Both the position numbers and the translations under genes were made by a program. The notes under the pieces were generated by a model that did no database searches, was not told the origin of the DNA, and saw only the letters and a list, made by a program, of their open reading frames with translations. Positions 42,629-51,723 of a stretch of DNA of 51,724 nt are shown in pieces. The DNA is taken from assembly GCA_020346225.1 (NCBI GenBank), contig CP070777.1, positions 141,599 to 193,322 of the forward strand, read 5' to 3'. The number at the start of each line of letters is the position of its first letter. Within the stretch, counting starts at the first letter, position 1. Source of the DNA: Candidatus Zixiibacteriota bacterium (GTDB lineage Bacteria > Zixibacteria > MSB-5A5 > GN15 > FEB-12).

Positions 42629-43031
42629 AACTACTGCTCCCTGTTTGGTCGTCAGGTATCCGCAGGATGATGGTGCAAGGGTTGTGCCGGGCGGCTCCGT
42701 TTAACCTCGACCCCCTTAATGCTCTTACCGGCAATGCATTATAATGAAACGGTCGCCCTTGGTGACCGCCGCCGGGTGATTACTGGATAACCAATCGGGG
42801 TAGTAGCTTTCTTTGTCGCGAGGCTGAATCGAAGGATGCGCCCGGCGCGGTCGTTTTAAGGCTTTCGTTTGGGGTCCGAATGCAGTAAATTGGAGGTTCA
42901 AGAGGAATAAGCCCGAGTATTCAGTAGCAGATTTGCCGAGGCAGCTTGGCCCCGGGGCACAAGCTTTTTCGGGTGCGCCCTTTTACGTGGTCTGCTCGCC
43001 GTCAATGGCGGGAACAAAGGAGGACAACAGG
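42629..43031. other. Intergenic region before the S46 peptidase, no gene
   Basis: These 400 bases are upstream of the S46 peptidase (plus) and of the radical SAM gene (minus). TATAAT at 42740-42745 lacks a good -35 on the plus strand. The AAAGGAGGACAACAGG ribosome site at the right end belongs to the S46 gene. Confidence 0.4.
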
Positions 43032-45200
43032 ATGATGTCGAGGAAAGTGACAGTATTGATGATTATCATCGCGGCGGGTCTTTGTCATGGCCTTGCATTC
43101 GGTGAAGAGGGGATGTGGCCGCATTATGATGTGGGCAAAATATCGTTTGAAAAGTTCCGGCCGCACGGACTCGAGCTGCAGCCGAAGGATATCTTCGACC
43201 CCGACGGAGGCGGCCTCTACCGGGCTGTCGTCCGGCTGGGCGCAACCGGCTCCTTCGTTTCAGAGAAGGGATTGATAATCACCAACCACCATGTTGCTTT
43301 CGGAGCCGTACAGAAGCAGAGCACCGCTTCCGAGAACCTGGTGAAGGACGGCTTCTACGCCCCCACCCGCCAGGAAGAAATACCGGCCATCGGCTATAAT
43401 GCGTGGGTTACCCTGTCAGTCGAGGATGTAACCGATCGTGTGCTCACCGGCATTACCGACGACATGGACGACTATGACCGGTATCAGGCGATGGACCGGG
43501 CTATCAAAGAGATAATTGACGGGGCCGAGAAGAAGGGCGATTACAAGTGCCGGGTGGCGCGGATGTTCGGCGGCAAGCAGTTCATTCTGTATACCCAGCT
43601 CAAGATTCGTGACATCCGAATCGTGTACGTCCCGCCGTCCTCCATCGGCGTCTACGGCGGCGATATCGATAACTGGATGTGGCCGAGACACACCGGCGAT
43701 TTTTCTTTCCTGCGGGCCTACGTGGCGCCGGACGGCAGTTCCGCCGAGTATGCCGAGGAGAATGTCCCGTACCACCCTGATGTGTATCTGCCGATCGCCA
43801 AGGCCGGCGTCGACGAAGGCGATTTCGCCATGATCATCGGCTTCCCCGGCGGGACCAGCCGCTATGCCTCTTCTTTCTACATCGATGACCTCATCGGGTA
43901 TTCTTATCCCAGGTGGATACGGCTCTCTCAGGATGTTCTGGGAATCATTGAGAAGGTTTCCGCCGAGGACGAAGAGGTTGCCATCCGGCTTTCTTCGCGC
44001 GTACAGGGTCTTAATAACAGCCTGAAGAACAGTCTCGGCATGATGGATGGTTTCGATGACTGGGGTCTTCTGGAGAAGAAGCTTCAGGCCGAGGCCGGCC
44101 TGAGCGAGTTTATCGCCGGCAGCCCGGGACTGGTAGAGCGGTACGGAGGCGTTCTCTCGGGACTCGATAGCCTTTATCGGCAGAAAAAGCTTACCCGAGA
44201 CAGGGACTACGCCCTGAGGATGTTGGGCTGGCCGAACTACGCCGGCATGGCCTTCGCCATCTACAAATGGGCCCTGGAGCGTGGCAAAGAGGACCTGGAC
44301 CGGGAACGCGGCTACCAGGACAGGGACTCCTCATCGACTCGTGAATGGCTTGAAGATGTCCAGGTCAACCTTGTCCCGGGGTACGACCGGGCGCTTCTTG
44401 AGTATCTGCTCGCGCGCGCTCTGGAGCTTCCCGAGGGCCAGCGCATCGCTTCTGTCGACGAGACCATCGGCGCGGCCGGGGGCGGTGACCGCCGAGAGCG
44501 GCTGAATACCTGGTTGGACGATGCTTTTGGGAGAACCGGCATCGGCGATCTTGACAAAAGGATGAAGATGTTCACCATGTCGCTGGAAGAACTGGAGGCG
44601 CTGAAGGACCCTTTTATCGAGTTCGCTAAGAACACCTATGCCGAGCGCGAAGAGATCAAAAAACGGGCGAAAAAGTTCTCAGGTATGTCCAGCCGCCTGG
44701 AGCCGAAACTTATCTCGGCCTATGCGGAATGGAAGAACTACGAACTGTATCCGGATGCCAATGGCACTATGCGGGTCAATTTCGGCGTGGTCAAAGGGTA
44801 CAGCCCGCGCGACGCGCTGAACTACACCTGCTTCACCACCGTGGCCGGGGTGCTCGAAAAGGAAACCGGCGAGGATCCGTTCATCGTACCGCCTGAGCTT
44901 AAGCAGTATCACCGCTCCGGCGCCGCCAGCGCCTATATCGATCCCGGCCTGGGCGACGTTCCCGTGAATCTGCTTACCACCAACGATGCCACCGGTGGCA
45001 ATTCCGGCAGCCCCGTCATCGACGGCCGTGGGCGGCTCGTCGGACTGCTCTTTGACTGCAACTATGAGAGTATTGCGGCGGATTACCTGTTTAATCCCGA
45101 CGTGACCCGCTCTATAAGTGTTGATATCAGATATGTGCTCCATGTCATAGACGAAATCTATCACCTGGACGCTTTGGTGGATGAATTGACAGTTCTGTGA
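43032..45200 (+). CDS. Secreted S46-family dipeptidyl-peptidase (DPP7/DPP11-type)
   Basis: This 722-residue protein has a signal peptide (to about 24). 'ITNHHVAFGAVQKQS' holds the catalytic His, 'DNWMWPRHTGDFSF' the Asp region and 'GGNSGSPV' the nucleophile Ser. The C-terminal 'DIRYVLHVIDEI' also fits S46 peptidases, which remove dipeptides from the N-terminus of peptides in the periplasm of FCB bacteria. The residue that separates DPP7 (Gly) from DPP11 (Arg) in 'FD-x-NWE' is Cys here ('FDCNYE'), so the specificity cannot be read off. AAAGGAGG lies before the start at 43032. Confidence 0.93.
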   Translation: MMSRKVTVLMIIIAAGLCHGLAFGEEGMWPHYDVGKISFEKFRPHGLELQPKDIFDPDGGGLYRAVVRLGATGSFVSEKGLIITNHHVAFGAVQKQSTASENLVKDGFYAPTRQEEIPAIGYNAWVTLSVEDVTDRVLTGITDDMDDYDRYQAMDRAIKEIIDGAEKKGDYKCRVARMFGGKQFILYTQLKIRDIRIVYVPPSSIGVYGGDIDNWMWPRHTGDFSFLRAYVAPDGSSAEYAEENVPYHPDVYLPIAKAGVDEGDFAMIIGFPGGTSRYASSFYIDDLIGYSYPRWIRLSQDVLGIIEKVSAEDEEVAIRLSSRVQGLNNSLKNSLGMMDGFDDWGLLEKKLQAEAGLSEFIAGSPGLVERYGGVLSGLDSLYRQKKLTRDRDYALRMLGWPNYAGMAFAIYKWALERGKEDLDRERGYQDRDSSSTREWLEDVQVNLVPGYDRALLEYLLARALELPEGQRIASVDETIGAAGGGDRRERLNTWLDDAFGRTGIGDLDKRMKMFTMSLEELEALKDPFIEFAKNTYAEREEIKKRAKKFSGMSSRLEPKLISAYAEWKNYELYPDANGTMRVNFGVVKGYSPRDALNYTCFTTVAGVLEKETGEDPFIVPPELKQYHRSGAASAYIDPGLGDVPVNLLTTNDATGGNSGSPVIDGRGRLVGLLFDCNYESIAADYLFNPDVTRSISVDIRYVLHVIDEIYHLDALVDELTVL

Positions 45201-45398
45201 CAGCAGGCTTCGCTTATCCGATTTAGGGCAGGACACCGCCGTCTGCGGGGTAAACCGGCGCGCCGGGGCTAAAAGCCCGGCACGCACGGTCATCCCCTCA
45301 CGACGCCGCCTGCCCGCACGCCTTCGGTTTCACTTGCTCCCTCAGAGGTTCAGCGTTATATTGGTGTTGCAGGAGCGCGGCAAATACCGTCACCTTCA

Positions 45399-48074
45399 AT
45401 GGGAGGATTCCTGCCCGTGGCGGCAGATGAAGCTCACGACGGTCGGACTGAGTCCATTGTCGCTCTGGTAGCCGGCGCTAAGGTTTTACACTACAAGATC
45501 ATCAGCAAAGTTGGCTCGGGCGGGATGGGTGACGTATATCTTGCTGAGGATACTGAGCTCGACCGCCGCGTGGCCCTGAAATTCCTTCCAGCAACTCTCA
45601 GCCGGGACGAGCAGTGCCGGGCCCGGTTCAGGCGCGAGGCGCAAGCTACCGCCAGGCTCAGTCACGCCAACATAGTCGCTATCCACGAGGTTTCCGAGTT
45701 TCAGGGCCGGCCCTTCTTCGCCATGGATTACGTCTCTGACAAATCGCTCAAGGATTATACCTCGCAGCAAGGGGCTTCCTTGTCGGAGATCCTTGATCTG
45801 GCCATGGAAATCTGTGAAGGTCTTTCCGCGGCACATAAGGCCGGCGTAATTCATCGCGACATCAAGCCGAGCAACATACTAATCGACGAATCCGGAAGAC
45901 CCAGGATCGTCGATTTCGGTATTGCGCACGTCAGGGGTAAGGAGAAGCTGACCGCGACCGGCTCAACTGTCGGAACGACCGAGTATATGTCGCCCGAACA
46001 GGCTGAGGGCAGGCCGCTGGACGCACGCTCCGACCTGTTCTCACTGGGAATCGTTATTTACGAAATGATAACTGGTCGGCTGCCGTTTACCGGTGAATAT
46101 AACCAGGCCGTTATCTACTCCATTCTCCATCATACGCCGGAGCCGTTGGCGCGATACAAATCCGACGTACCGGCCGAACTTCAGCACGCTCTGGAAAAGG
46201 CACTGCAGAAGGACCCGGCCATGCGTTACCAGGGTGTTGCCGAGTTTCTGGCCGACCTCCGGCTGGTGAAGCATCAGATGGAATCGACCGAACTGATGAT
46301 AACAGCGAAACGGCCATTGCCGCGGCTCCTGTCGCTGCGCGCCGCGCTGACCGGGGCAATGGTGGTGGCGGGGTTGGCGCTGCTTTTGTGGATTAGTCCG
46401 GCGACCCGGCATTCGGCTCAAAGACTATTGGGTATAGCCCGGGTGTCGGGGGTTCGACATCTGGCGGTGCTGCCGTTCATGAGCCTGGGGGAGGCTCCCG
46501 AAGGTCAGGCTCTTTGCGACGGCTTGCTGGAAACATTGACCAGCAAGCTCACCGAAATAGAGCAGTTCCAGGGTTCCCTCTGGGTGGTGCCGGCCAGCGA
46601 GGTCCGGCAGCGTAAGGTCGTCAGCGCCGGCCAGGCGCACCGGGCTTTCGGAGCCAACCTCGCCGTAACCGGCAGCGTGCAGCATCTTGATGGCGACATC
46701 CGCATGACTCTTAACCTGGTTGATACGAAAACGCAGAGACAGCTTGACTCTAGGGTCATAGATGATTCGGCCGCCAGCGTTTCGGCGCTTCAGGATTCGA
46801 CCGTTCTCATGCTGGCGGAAATGCTGGAGGTACAACTTCAACCTGAACAGCGGCAGCGTCTGATGGCCGGAGCAACCACCCGGCGTGAGGCCTACCTCCA
46901 TTACGTCAAGGCCCGCGGTTATCTGGCCCGATACGAGAAATTGGAGAATGTCGACACGGCCATTGCATCATTTCGGCAGGCGCTCGAAGAAGACCCCGAC
47001 TATGCCATGGCCTACGCCGGGCTGGGAGAAGCCTACTGGAGAAAATACGAAATTCTTGCCGAGCCCCGATGGGAAGATCTGGCCATATATAACAGTCAGC
47101 GCGCTATCGAACTGGATGACGGGGTAGCACCCGTCTACGCCACACTGGGTGTGATTCATCACGGACGCGGCCGATACGAGGAGGCTATCGAACAGTTCCA
47201 AAAGTCTCTGACGCTCGATTCGGTCAGCCGCAGTTCTCTTCGCGGCCTGGCCGCCGCGTACAAGGCGCTCAACATGGATGCTGCCGCCGAATCCACGTAC
47301 CAGAGAATCACGGAATTATGGCCCGATCACTGGAGGGGCTATGTTGACCTGGGGCTCTTCTACTTCCAACGCGGTCGAACTGGTGATGCTCTGGCGCAGG
47401 CGGACTTCGTTGCCGGACTGGAGCCGGAGGGTTATCATGGGTGGAATAATCTGGGTGTTCTGTACTTCAATCTGGGGCAAGTCGAGGATGCGCGCGCCGC
47501 GTGGGTACGATCATGGGAGATTGAACCGACCTACGGGACCTGCTCTAACCTCGGACTTGTCTACCATATGGAAAACCGGTACGGCGAGGCAGCCGAGATG
47601 TACAGGCAGGCCCTCGAATTGAACGATCGTGATTATCGGCTCTGGGTGAATCTGGCCTCGGCGCTGTGCGAGATTCCGGGCGCCCGTGAGGAGATGATCG
47701 CCGCATATCAGCAGGCCATCGAAAGAGCGCAGCGGCAATTGACAATTAACCCTCGCGACAAGCAAATACATTCCAGCCTGGCCGACTGCTACGTCGTCCT
47801 GGGCCAGCGTGAGAAAGCACTATCGCACATACAACAGGCGCTGTCCCTGGCGCCGGATGACGTGGACGTCATGAGCACGGCCGGTATTGTTTACGAACGT
47901 CTGGGTGAGCGAGATACCGCCCTGATGTGGGTGGCAAAAGCTATCGGCGGCGGATACCCCTCCGAATACATCGAGTCGCTTCCCGAAATGCAGAACCTTA
48001 CGCGCGATCCCAGGTATCAGATTCTGCTGCAGGGAGATAGCGCCACCAATAAGAATGGCAATTCACAACAGTAA
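45399..48074 (+). CDS. Serine/threonine kinase fused to TolB-like and TPR domains
   Basis: This 891-residue protein has a Hanks-type kinase domain (about 30-300): 'GSGGMGDVY', Lys61 in 'VALKFLP', 'HRDIKPSNIL', 'DFGIAHV' and 'MSPEQAEG'. A membrane helix lies at about 312-330 ('ALTGAMVVAGLALLLWI'). Then comes a TolB-like/FlgO-type domain ('RHLAVLPFMSLGEAPEGQALCDGLLETLTSKL', about 350-480), and about ten TPR units to the end. The kinase would be cytoplasmic and the TolB/TPR part outside the membrane. Such proteins are common in Acidobacteria and FCB groups as signalling hubs. A GTG at 45417 with GGAGG upstream could also be the start. Confidence 0.9.
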   Translation: MGGFLPVAADEAHDGRTESIVALVAGAKVLHYKIISKVGSGGMGDVYLAEDTELDRRVALKFLPATLSRDEQCRARFRREAQATARLSHANIVAIHEVSEFQGRPFFAMDYVSDKSLKDYTSQQGASLSEILDLAMEICEGLSAAHKAGVIHRDIKPSNILIDESGRPRIVDFGIAHVRGKEKLTATGSTVGTTEYMSPEQAEGRPLDARSDLFSLGIVIYEMITGRLPFTGEYNQAVIYSILHHTPEPLARYKSDVPAELQHALEKALQKDPAMRYQGVAEFLADLRLVKHQMESTELMITAKRPLPRLLSLRAALTGAMVVAGLALLLWISPATRHSAQRLLGIARVSGVRHLAVLPFMSLGEAPEGQALCDGLLETLTSKLTEIEQFQGSLWVVPASEVRQRKVVSAGQAHRAFGANLAVTGSVQHLDGDIRMTLNLVDTKTQRQLDSRVIDDSAASVSALQDSTVLMLAEMLEVQLQPEQRQRLMAGATTRREAYLHYVKARGYLARYEKLENVDTAIASFRQALEEDPDYAMAYAGLGEAYWRKYEILAEPRWEDLAIYNSQRAIELDDGVAPVYATLGVIHHGRGRYEEAIEQFQKSLTLDSVSRSSLRGLAAAYKALNMDAAAESTYQRITELWPDHWRGYVDLGLFYFQRGRTGDALAQADFVAGLEPEGYHGWNNLGVLYFNLGQVEDARAAWVRSWEIEPTYGTCSNLGLVYHMENRYGEAAEMYRQALELNDRDYRLWVNLASALCEIPGAREEMIAAYQQAIERAQRQLTINPRDKQIHSSLADCYVVLGQREKALSHIQQALSLAPDDVDVMSTAGIVYERLGERDTALMWVAKAIGGGYPSEYIESLPEMQNLTRDPRYQILLQGDSATNKNGNSQQ

Positions 48075-48166
48075 TCTTGGAAACGGAAGAACATCACGCA
48101 GGATAATATACCCGTAAATTAGACAAACACGAGGGCGCTTTGCCCTCAATAGAGACGGAGGATAAC

Positions 48167-48448
48167 ATGATACGCTACGTGGTGATTTTGAAAGACGGCG
48201 ACGAGTACAAAGTCGCAGGAGGTCGCCTGAAAGCTGAAAGGGGACACACCGTACGCTTTTACAACTTTGCCGACGCCCCGGCGACTGTATCGTTCGACAC
48301 CGTGAAGCCGATTGCTGACTTCACCCTCGAAACCGAAGGCGGAAAGAAAGACTGGCCCGGAATTGAGTCCGGCTATTACCCCTATACCGTGATGGTCGGC
48401 AAACAGGAGGCGACGGCTTCAAAGCCGATAGTAATCGTCTATCCGTGA
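48167..48448 (+). CDS. Small beta-rich protein of unknown function
   Basis: This 93-residue protein has no signal or membrane helix. The strand pattern ('YVVILKDGDEYKVAGGRLKAERGHTVRFYNF...TVSFDTV...YPYTVMVG...PIVIVYP') resembles a small beta-sandwich, perhaps cupredoxin-like, but no metal-binding Cys/His cluster is seen. GGAGGATAAC precedes the ATG at 48167; the upstream frame to 48140 is only an extension. It follows the kinase gene by about 90 bp. Confidence 0.65.
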   Translation: MIRYVVILKDGDEYKVAGGRLKAERGHTVRFYNFADAPATVSFDTVKPIADFTLETEGGKKDWPGIESGYYPYTVMVGKQEATASKPIVIVYP

Positions 48449-48609
48449 TGTGAAGCCGGTTCTCTCTCCCCACCTTTCCGTCACGAAGCCGACTCATCGC
48501 GCACAAGTGTCCAAACTGTGCCGCTGTGGAAGCGGCCCGGGCGGAGTTGCGCAAGAAAACGGCAACGGCCGAAGTCTGTGTGCACCCACTCAAGCCGTGC
48601 AAGCGACTG

Positions 48610-49377
48610 TTATTTCAGGTCCCGGGCACAACGAAAGCCGACGTTGAAATCGCGCCAGTTTGCCGGCAGAGCGTTGCGGAAGTAGACCCGGCAACAGCTG
48701 GGGCCGGAGTGCCAGCCGCCACCGCGTATGACCCGGAATTTTCCCGATTCCGGCCCCTGTGGATTTCGGCCGGGACTGACGGCATAATAATCTGCCGAGT
48801 AGCGGTCGAATACCCACTCCACCACATTTCCGGCCATGTCGTATAGCCCGTAGCCGTTGGGGGGGTAACTTCCTGCGGGGACCAGCCCCTTGGCAACCCC
48901 TCCCACCGTGAAATTCGCCTGAGTTGAATCCAATTTGCCGCCCAGCGGAAACCTTTTGCCGATCAAACCTCCTCTGGCCGCATATTCCCATTCAGCTTCC
49001 GTTGGCAGGCGCTTGCCGGCCCACTCAGCATAAGCGGCAGCATCACTCCAGCTCACGCCGACCACAGGGTAATCGGGGAAATCCGGCCCGGAATGAAAGT
49101 CCTTCTTGCCCCAGAATTCGGGCAGCTGGTGGCCGGTCTCCTCACAGAACCGGTAGAACTGAGCGTTGGTGACCTCGTACCTGTCGATGTAGAACGAGTC
49201 AATATGAACTGCGTGGGCCGGAGCGTGGTCGCCGTCACTGCTGTCGCCCATCAGAAACTCGCCGCCGGGGATGAGAACAAGCTCAACCGCGACCTCTGAT
49301 GTCGTTGTGCCGTTTTCCGCCGCACTGGTGCCGGACATCGGCAGCAGCAACGCGATAAGCACCGTAAGTGTGGTCAC
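48610..49377 (-). CDS. Exported formylglycine-generating-enzyme-fold (SUMF1-type) protein
   Basis: The protein is 255 residues. A signal peptide (1-20) is followed by the FGE-sulfatase domain: 'IPGGEFLMGDSSDGD', 'IDRYEVTNAQFYRFCEETG', 'YPVVGVSWSDAAAYAEWAGKRLPTEAEWEYAARGG', 'LYDMAGNVVEW' and 'NVGFRCAR'. In true FGE two Cys near the C-terminus bind copper. Here one has become Ser ('GGGWHSGPSCCRVYFRN'), so formylglycine synthesis is unlikely. Members of this fold also act as C-type-lectin-like binding domains. The start is GTG at 49377, after AAAGGATAAT; a TTG further up is weaker. Confidence 0.88.
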   Translation of the reverse strand: MTTLTVLIALLLPMSGTSAAENGTTTSEVAVELVLIPGGEFLMGDSSDGDHAPAHAVHIDSFYIDRYEVTNAQFYRFCEETGHQLPEFWGKKDFHSGPDFPDYPVVGVSWSDAAAYAEWAGKRLPTEAEWEYAARGGLIGKRFPLGGKLDSTQANFTVGGVAKGLVPAGSYPPNGYGLYDMAGNVVEWVFDRYSADYYAVSPGRNPQGPESGKFRVIRGGGWHSGPSCCRVYFRNALPANWRDFNVGFRCARDLK

Positions 49378-49434
49378 ATTATCCTTTGATCTGACAATTC
49401 CATGCAAGCCGGCCCTTCGAGCCGAATACGGTGT

Positions 49435-51723
49435 CTACCTCAGGGTGAGTGGCAACTTTATGGTTACGACGGTACCGCGGCCTGCTTCGCTCTCGATGCC
49501 GATCTCTCCCTTGTGGTCACGGACAATCTGGTAGGCGATAGCCAGGCCCATGCCGGTTCCGATGCCGCGGCTTTTGGTGGTATAACCCGGGTCAAAAATT
49601 CTCTCGAGGTTGTCGCTCTCCACGCCGATTCCGGTATCCCGCACCTGCACCACCGCCATTCCGTCGTCAGAGTATGTCCTGATTGTGATTTCTCCGCGCT
49701 CACGGATGGCCTCGATCGCATTCATGATGACGTTCAGGAAAACCTGATTCAGGTAGCCGGGATAGCAGGGGATCATGGGTAGTTCACCGTACTGCCGGTT
49801 GACGATGACGTGCTGTTTCATCTGCGGGTGCAAAAGCTCCAGCGTCTCGTCCAGGCAGTCCGCCAGAGTTACCCTTTGTAGCTCGGCCTCATCCAGGCGC
49901 GCGAAACTTCTGAGCTTTCTCACGATTCGATCCACCCGGTCGGAGCCGTCTGCAATCGAAATGTTGATGTTTTCCAACGCTTCCACCGACTTCAAGAGGT
50001 CGCCGACCACCCCTGGCTCGATTTCCGCTTGGCTGATTTGCCGCCGAAGAAGACTGATCATCCGGGTAGCGGTATTGTTGCTGCTGGCGATGCCGGAAAG
50101 CGGACTGTTTATCTCGTGAGCGATGCCGGCGACCAGCTTGCCCAGCGAAGCCATCTTCTCCGACTGTACCAGTTTGGTCTGGGCCGCTTTCAGATTGTCC
50201 AGTGTGTTTTGCAGTTCGTTGCCGGCCTGCTCCAGTTTGTCGCGCTGGCTGGATATTACGCCAAGATTCCGCCGGATTTTCCGCCGGTGATAGTTTGTAA
50301 ATATCAGGGCAATTACAAGAACAGCGAAGACGCCGTACAACGTGCGCTGATTTCTTACCAAGAACGTTCCGACAATGCTCAAGAAGGGTCGCTTCTCAAA
50401 ATACAGCAGGTGCATCCTGGGTTTGTTGTCGTCTCTCAGCAGTAGGGCGCGTCCCGGCTCGGCAAAATCGACATCTGTGAGGAATGACTGGTGAAAATCG
50501 AAATTGCCGTCGATCTGAGCCAGTACATCGAAGGAGTTGCCCAGAAGCATCGTCTTGCCGTCGTCAGTGGAAACAATCAGTTGGTTCTTTCCGTTGCCCA
50601 GAAATTCCTGGCACCGCCACAACTCGATGGCACCTGGAAACTCATATCGATTCAGAGCCTGAAGTTGTCCGTTGCAGACTGTTACGATGCCGTCGGAGGT
50701 GCTGATGATAATTTCGTCCAGCCCGTCACTGTCAAGGTCGCCCGTAACGACACCCTCGACGCCGACGCCCGAGGAAAACCGCATGGAGTCGACCGGGGTC
50801 CCATCCGGTTCGAAGACGTAGAGGAAAGCACCGCTTTCAGGCGCCAGGCTCGAATCCCCGGGCACACCCGGGTTTGTCCAGGTGAGCACCTCATCAGCGC
50901 CGTCACCGTCGGTGTCGATGGCGCCCGCCCACGAATAACTGAAGATCCCCGCCGGAGCCTTACTCCACAGCAACTCGCCCGAGGTATTGAGACAGAGAAC
51001 GTAGGAGTGGCGGTCATCCATGGTGGGCGTGCTGACGGCATTGCCCATGGAACATACCGAAACCAAAATCAGATCTGCGCCGCGATTGTCCCGAGCCAGA
51101 ACGGCCGGGTTGGGCAGTCCCGGAAGATCCTGTTTCCAAAGCAGCGAGTCGTTCTTCCAGTCAAGGCACCAGAGTCCTCGGGGGTATAGGTCGAATCCGG
51201 CAAACACCGTCATGAGCAGTTCAGCGTAACCGTCGCCGTTCAAGTCGCTGGCCACGAAGGTCGTGATTCCGCCATCCCAGCGGCCGTTTTTGTTATAGTC
51301 GTTTGGCGTTAGTAGGCGTCGCTTGTAAGCGATCGAGTCATCGACCGTGATGATCTCAAGCCAGACGTCCGGGCCATCTGTATAAGCTACTACAATGTCG
51401 CTGTTACCGTCGCCGTCAAGGTCGGCGGCGCCATGATGCATGAATTGCCAGATATACCTGTTCGCCTGTCTGATAGCACCGGTTGTTTGCAGGTCCGGCC
51501 GAAAGATGACGAAACTCAGGGTATCCCCGCGCCAGTGACTGCAGATCTCGTAAGCGCCGGACGCCGACTGGTCCGCGTATCGAATGGGAACGAAAGCGGC
51601 CTTGGCAGAGAGGAGTGGGATTGTACGTTGAGTTCGAAACTGGTACGTGAGCAGCGCCTCGTCGACGACAGGCTCAACCTTTTTGATCGCGAGACTCCGA
51701 CCGGCAAGGAGAAGAATCGAAAG
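49435..51723 (-). CDS. Sensor histidine kinase with FG-GAP/VCBS propeller sensor (5' end beyond the window)
   Basis: The frame is open to the right edge without a stop, so at least 760 residues belong to it. The outermost part reads like the end of a signal peptide. The sensor has FG-GAP/VCBS repeats with Ca-binding-like 'DLDGDGNSD', 'DLNGDGYAE', 'DTDGDGADE' and 'DLDSDGLDE' motifs. A membrane helix ('LYGVFAVLVIALIFTNYHRRK') is followed by a coiled linker. The kinase has an H box ('VAGIAHEINSPLSG'), an N box ('FLNVIMNAIEAI') and G boxes ('VRDTGIGVE', 'GIGTGMGLAIAYQIV'). The domain order implies a surface sensor that passes a signal to a phosphotransfer partner. No response regulator gene is next to it in the window. 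Confidence 0.9.
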   Translation of the reverse strand, partial: LSILLLAGRSLAIKKVEPVVDEALLTYQFRTQRTIPLLSAKAAFVPIRYADQSASGAYEICSHWRGDTLSFVIFRPDLQTTGAIRQANRYIWQFMHHGAADLDGDGNSDIVVAYTDGPDVWLEIITVDDSIAYKRRLLTPNDYNKNGRWDGGITTFVASDLNGDGYAELLMTVFAGFDLYPRGLWCLDWKNDSLLWKQDLPGLPNPAVLARDNRGADLILVSVCSMGNAVSTPTMDDRHSYVLCLNTSGELLWSKAPAGIFSYSWAGAIDTDGDGADEVLTWTNPGVPGDSSLAPESGAFLYVFEPDGTPVDSMRFSSGVGVEGVVTGDLDSDGLDEIIISTSDGIVTVCNGQLQALNRYEFPGAIELWRCQEFLGNGKNQLIVSTDDGKTMLLGNSFDVLAQIDGNFDFHQSFLTDVDFAEPGRALLLRDDNKPRMHLLYFEKRPFLSIVGTFLVRNQRTLYGVFAVLVIALIFTNYHRRKIRRNLGVISSQRDKLEQAGNELQNTLDNLKAAQTKLVQSEKMASLGKLVAGIAHEINSPLSGIASSNNTATRMISLLRRQISQAEIEPGVVGDLLKSVEALENINISIADGSDRVDRIVRKLRSFARLDEAELQRVTLADCLDETLELLHPQMKQHVIVNRQYGELPMIPCYPGYLNQVFLNVIMNAIEAIRERGEITIRTYSDDGMAVVQVRDTGIGVESDNLERIFDPGYTTKSRGIGTGMGLAIAYQIVRDHKGEIGIESEAGRGTVVTIKLPLTLR

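Noticed and set aside
42740-42745. TATAAT as a promoter -10
   Set aside because: No matching -35 lies 16-18 bp upstream, and it is about 290 bp from the nearest plus-strand start.
45262-45281. Hairpin GCCGGGGC-TAAA-AGCCCGGC after the S46 gene
   Set aside because: No T-run follows it. It resembles a REP-like or stabilising hairpin, but single-copy evidence is not enough to call it.
48450-48647. CRCGSG and HKCPNC patterns in two frames between the small protein and the FGE-like gene
   Set aside because: Neither frame has a start codon and ribosome site, and both run into the opposite FGE-like gene. A zinc-ribbon gene is not supported.
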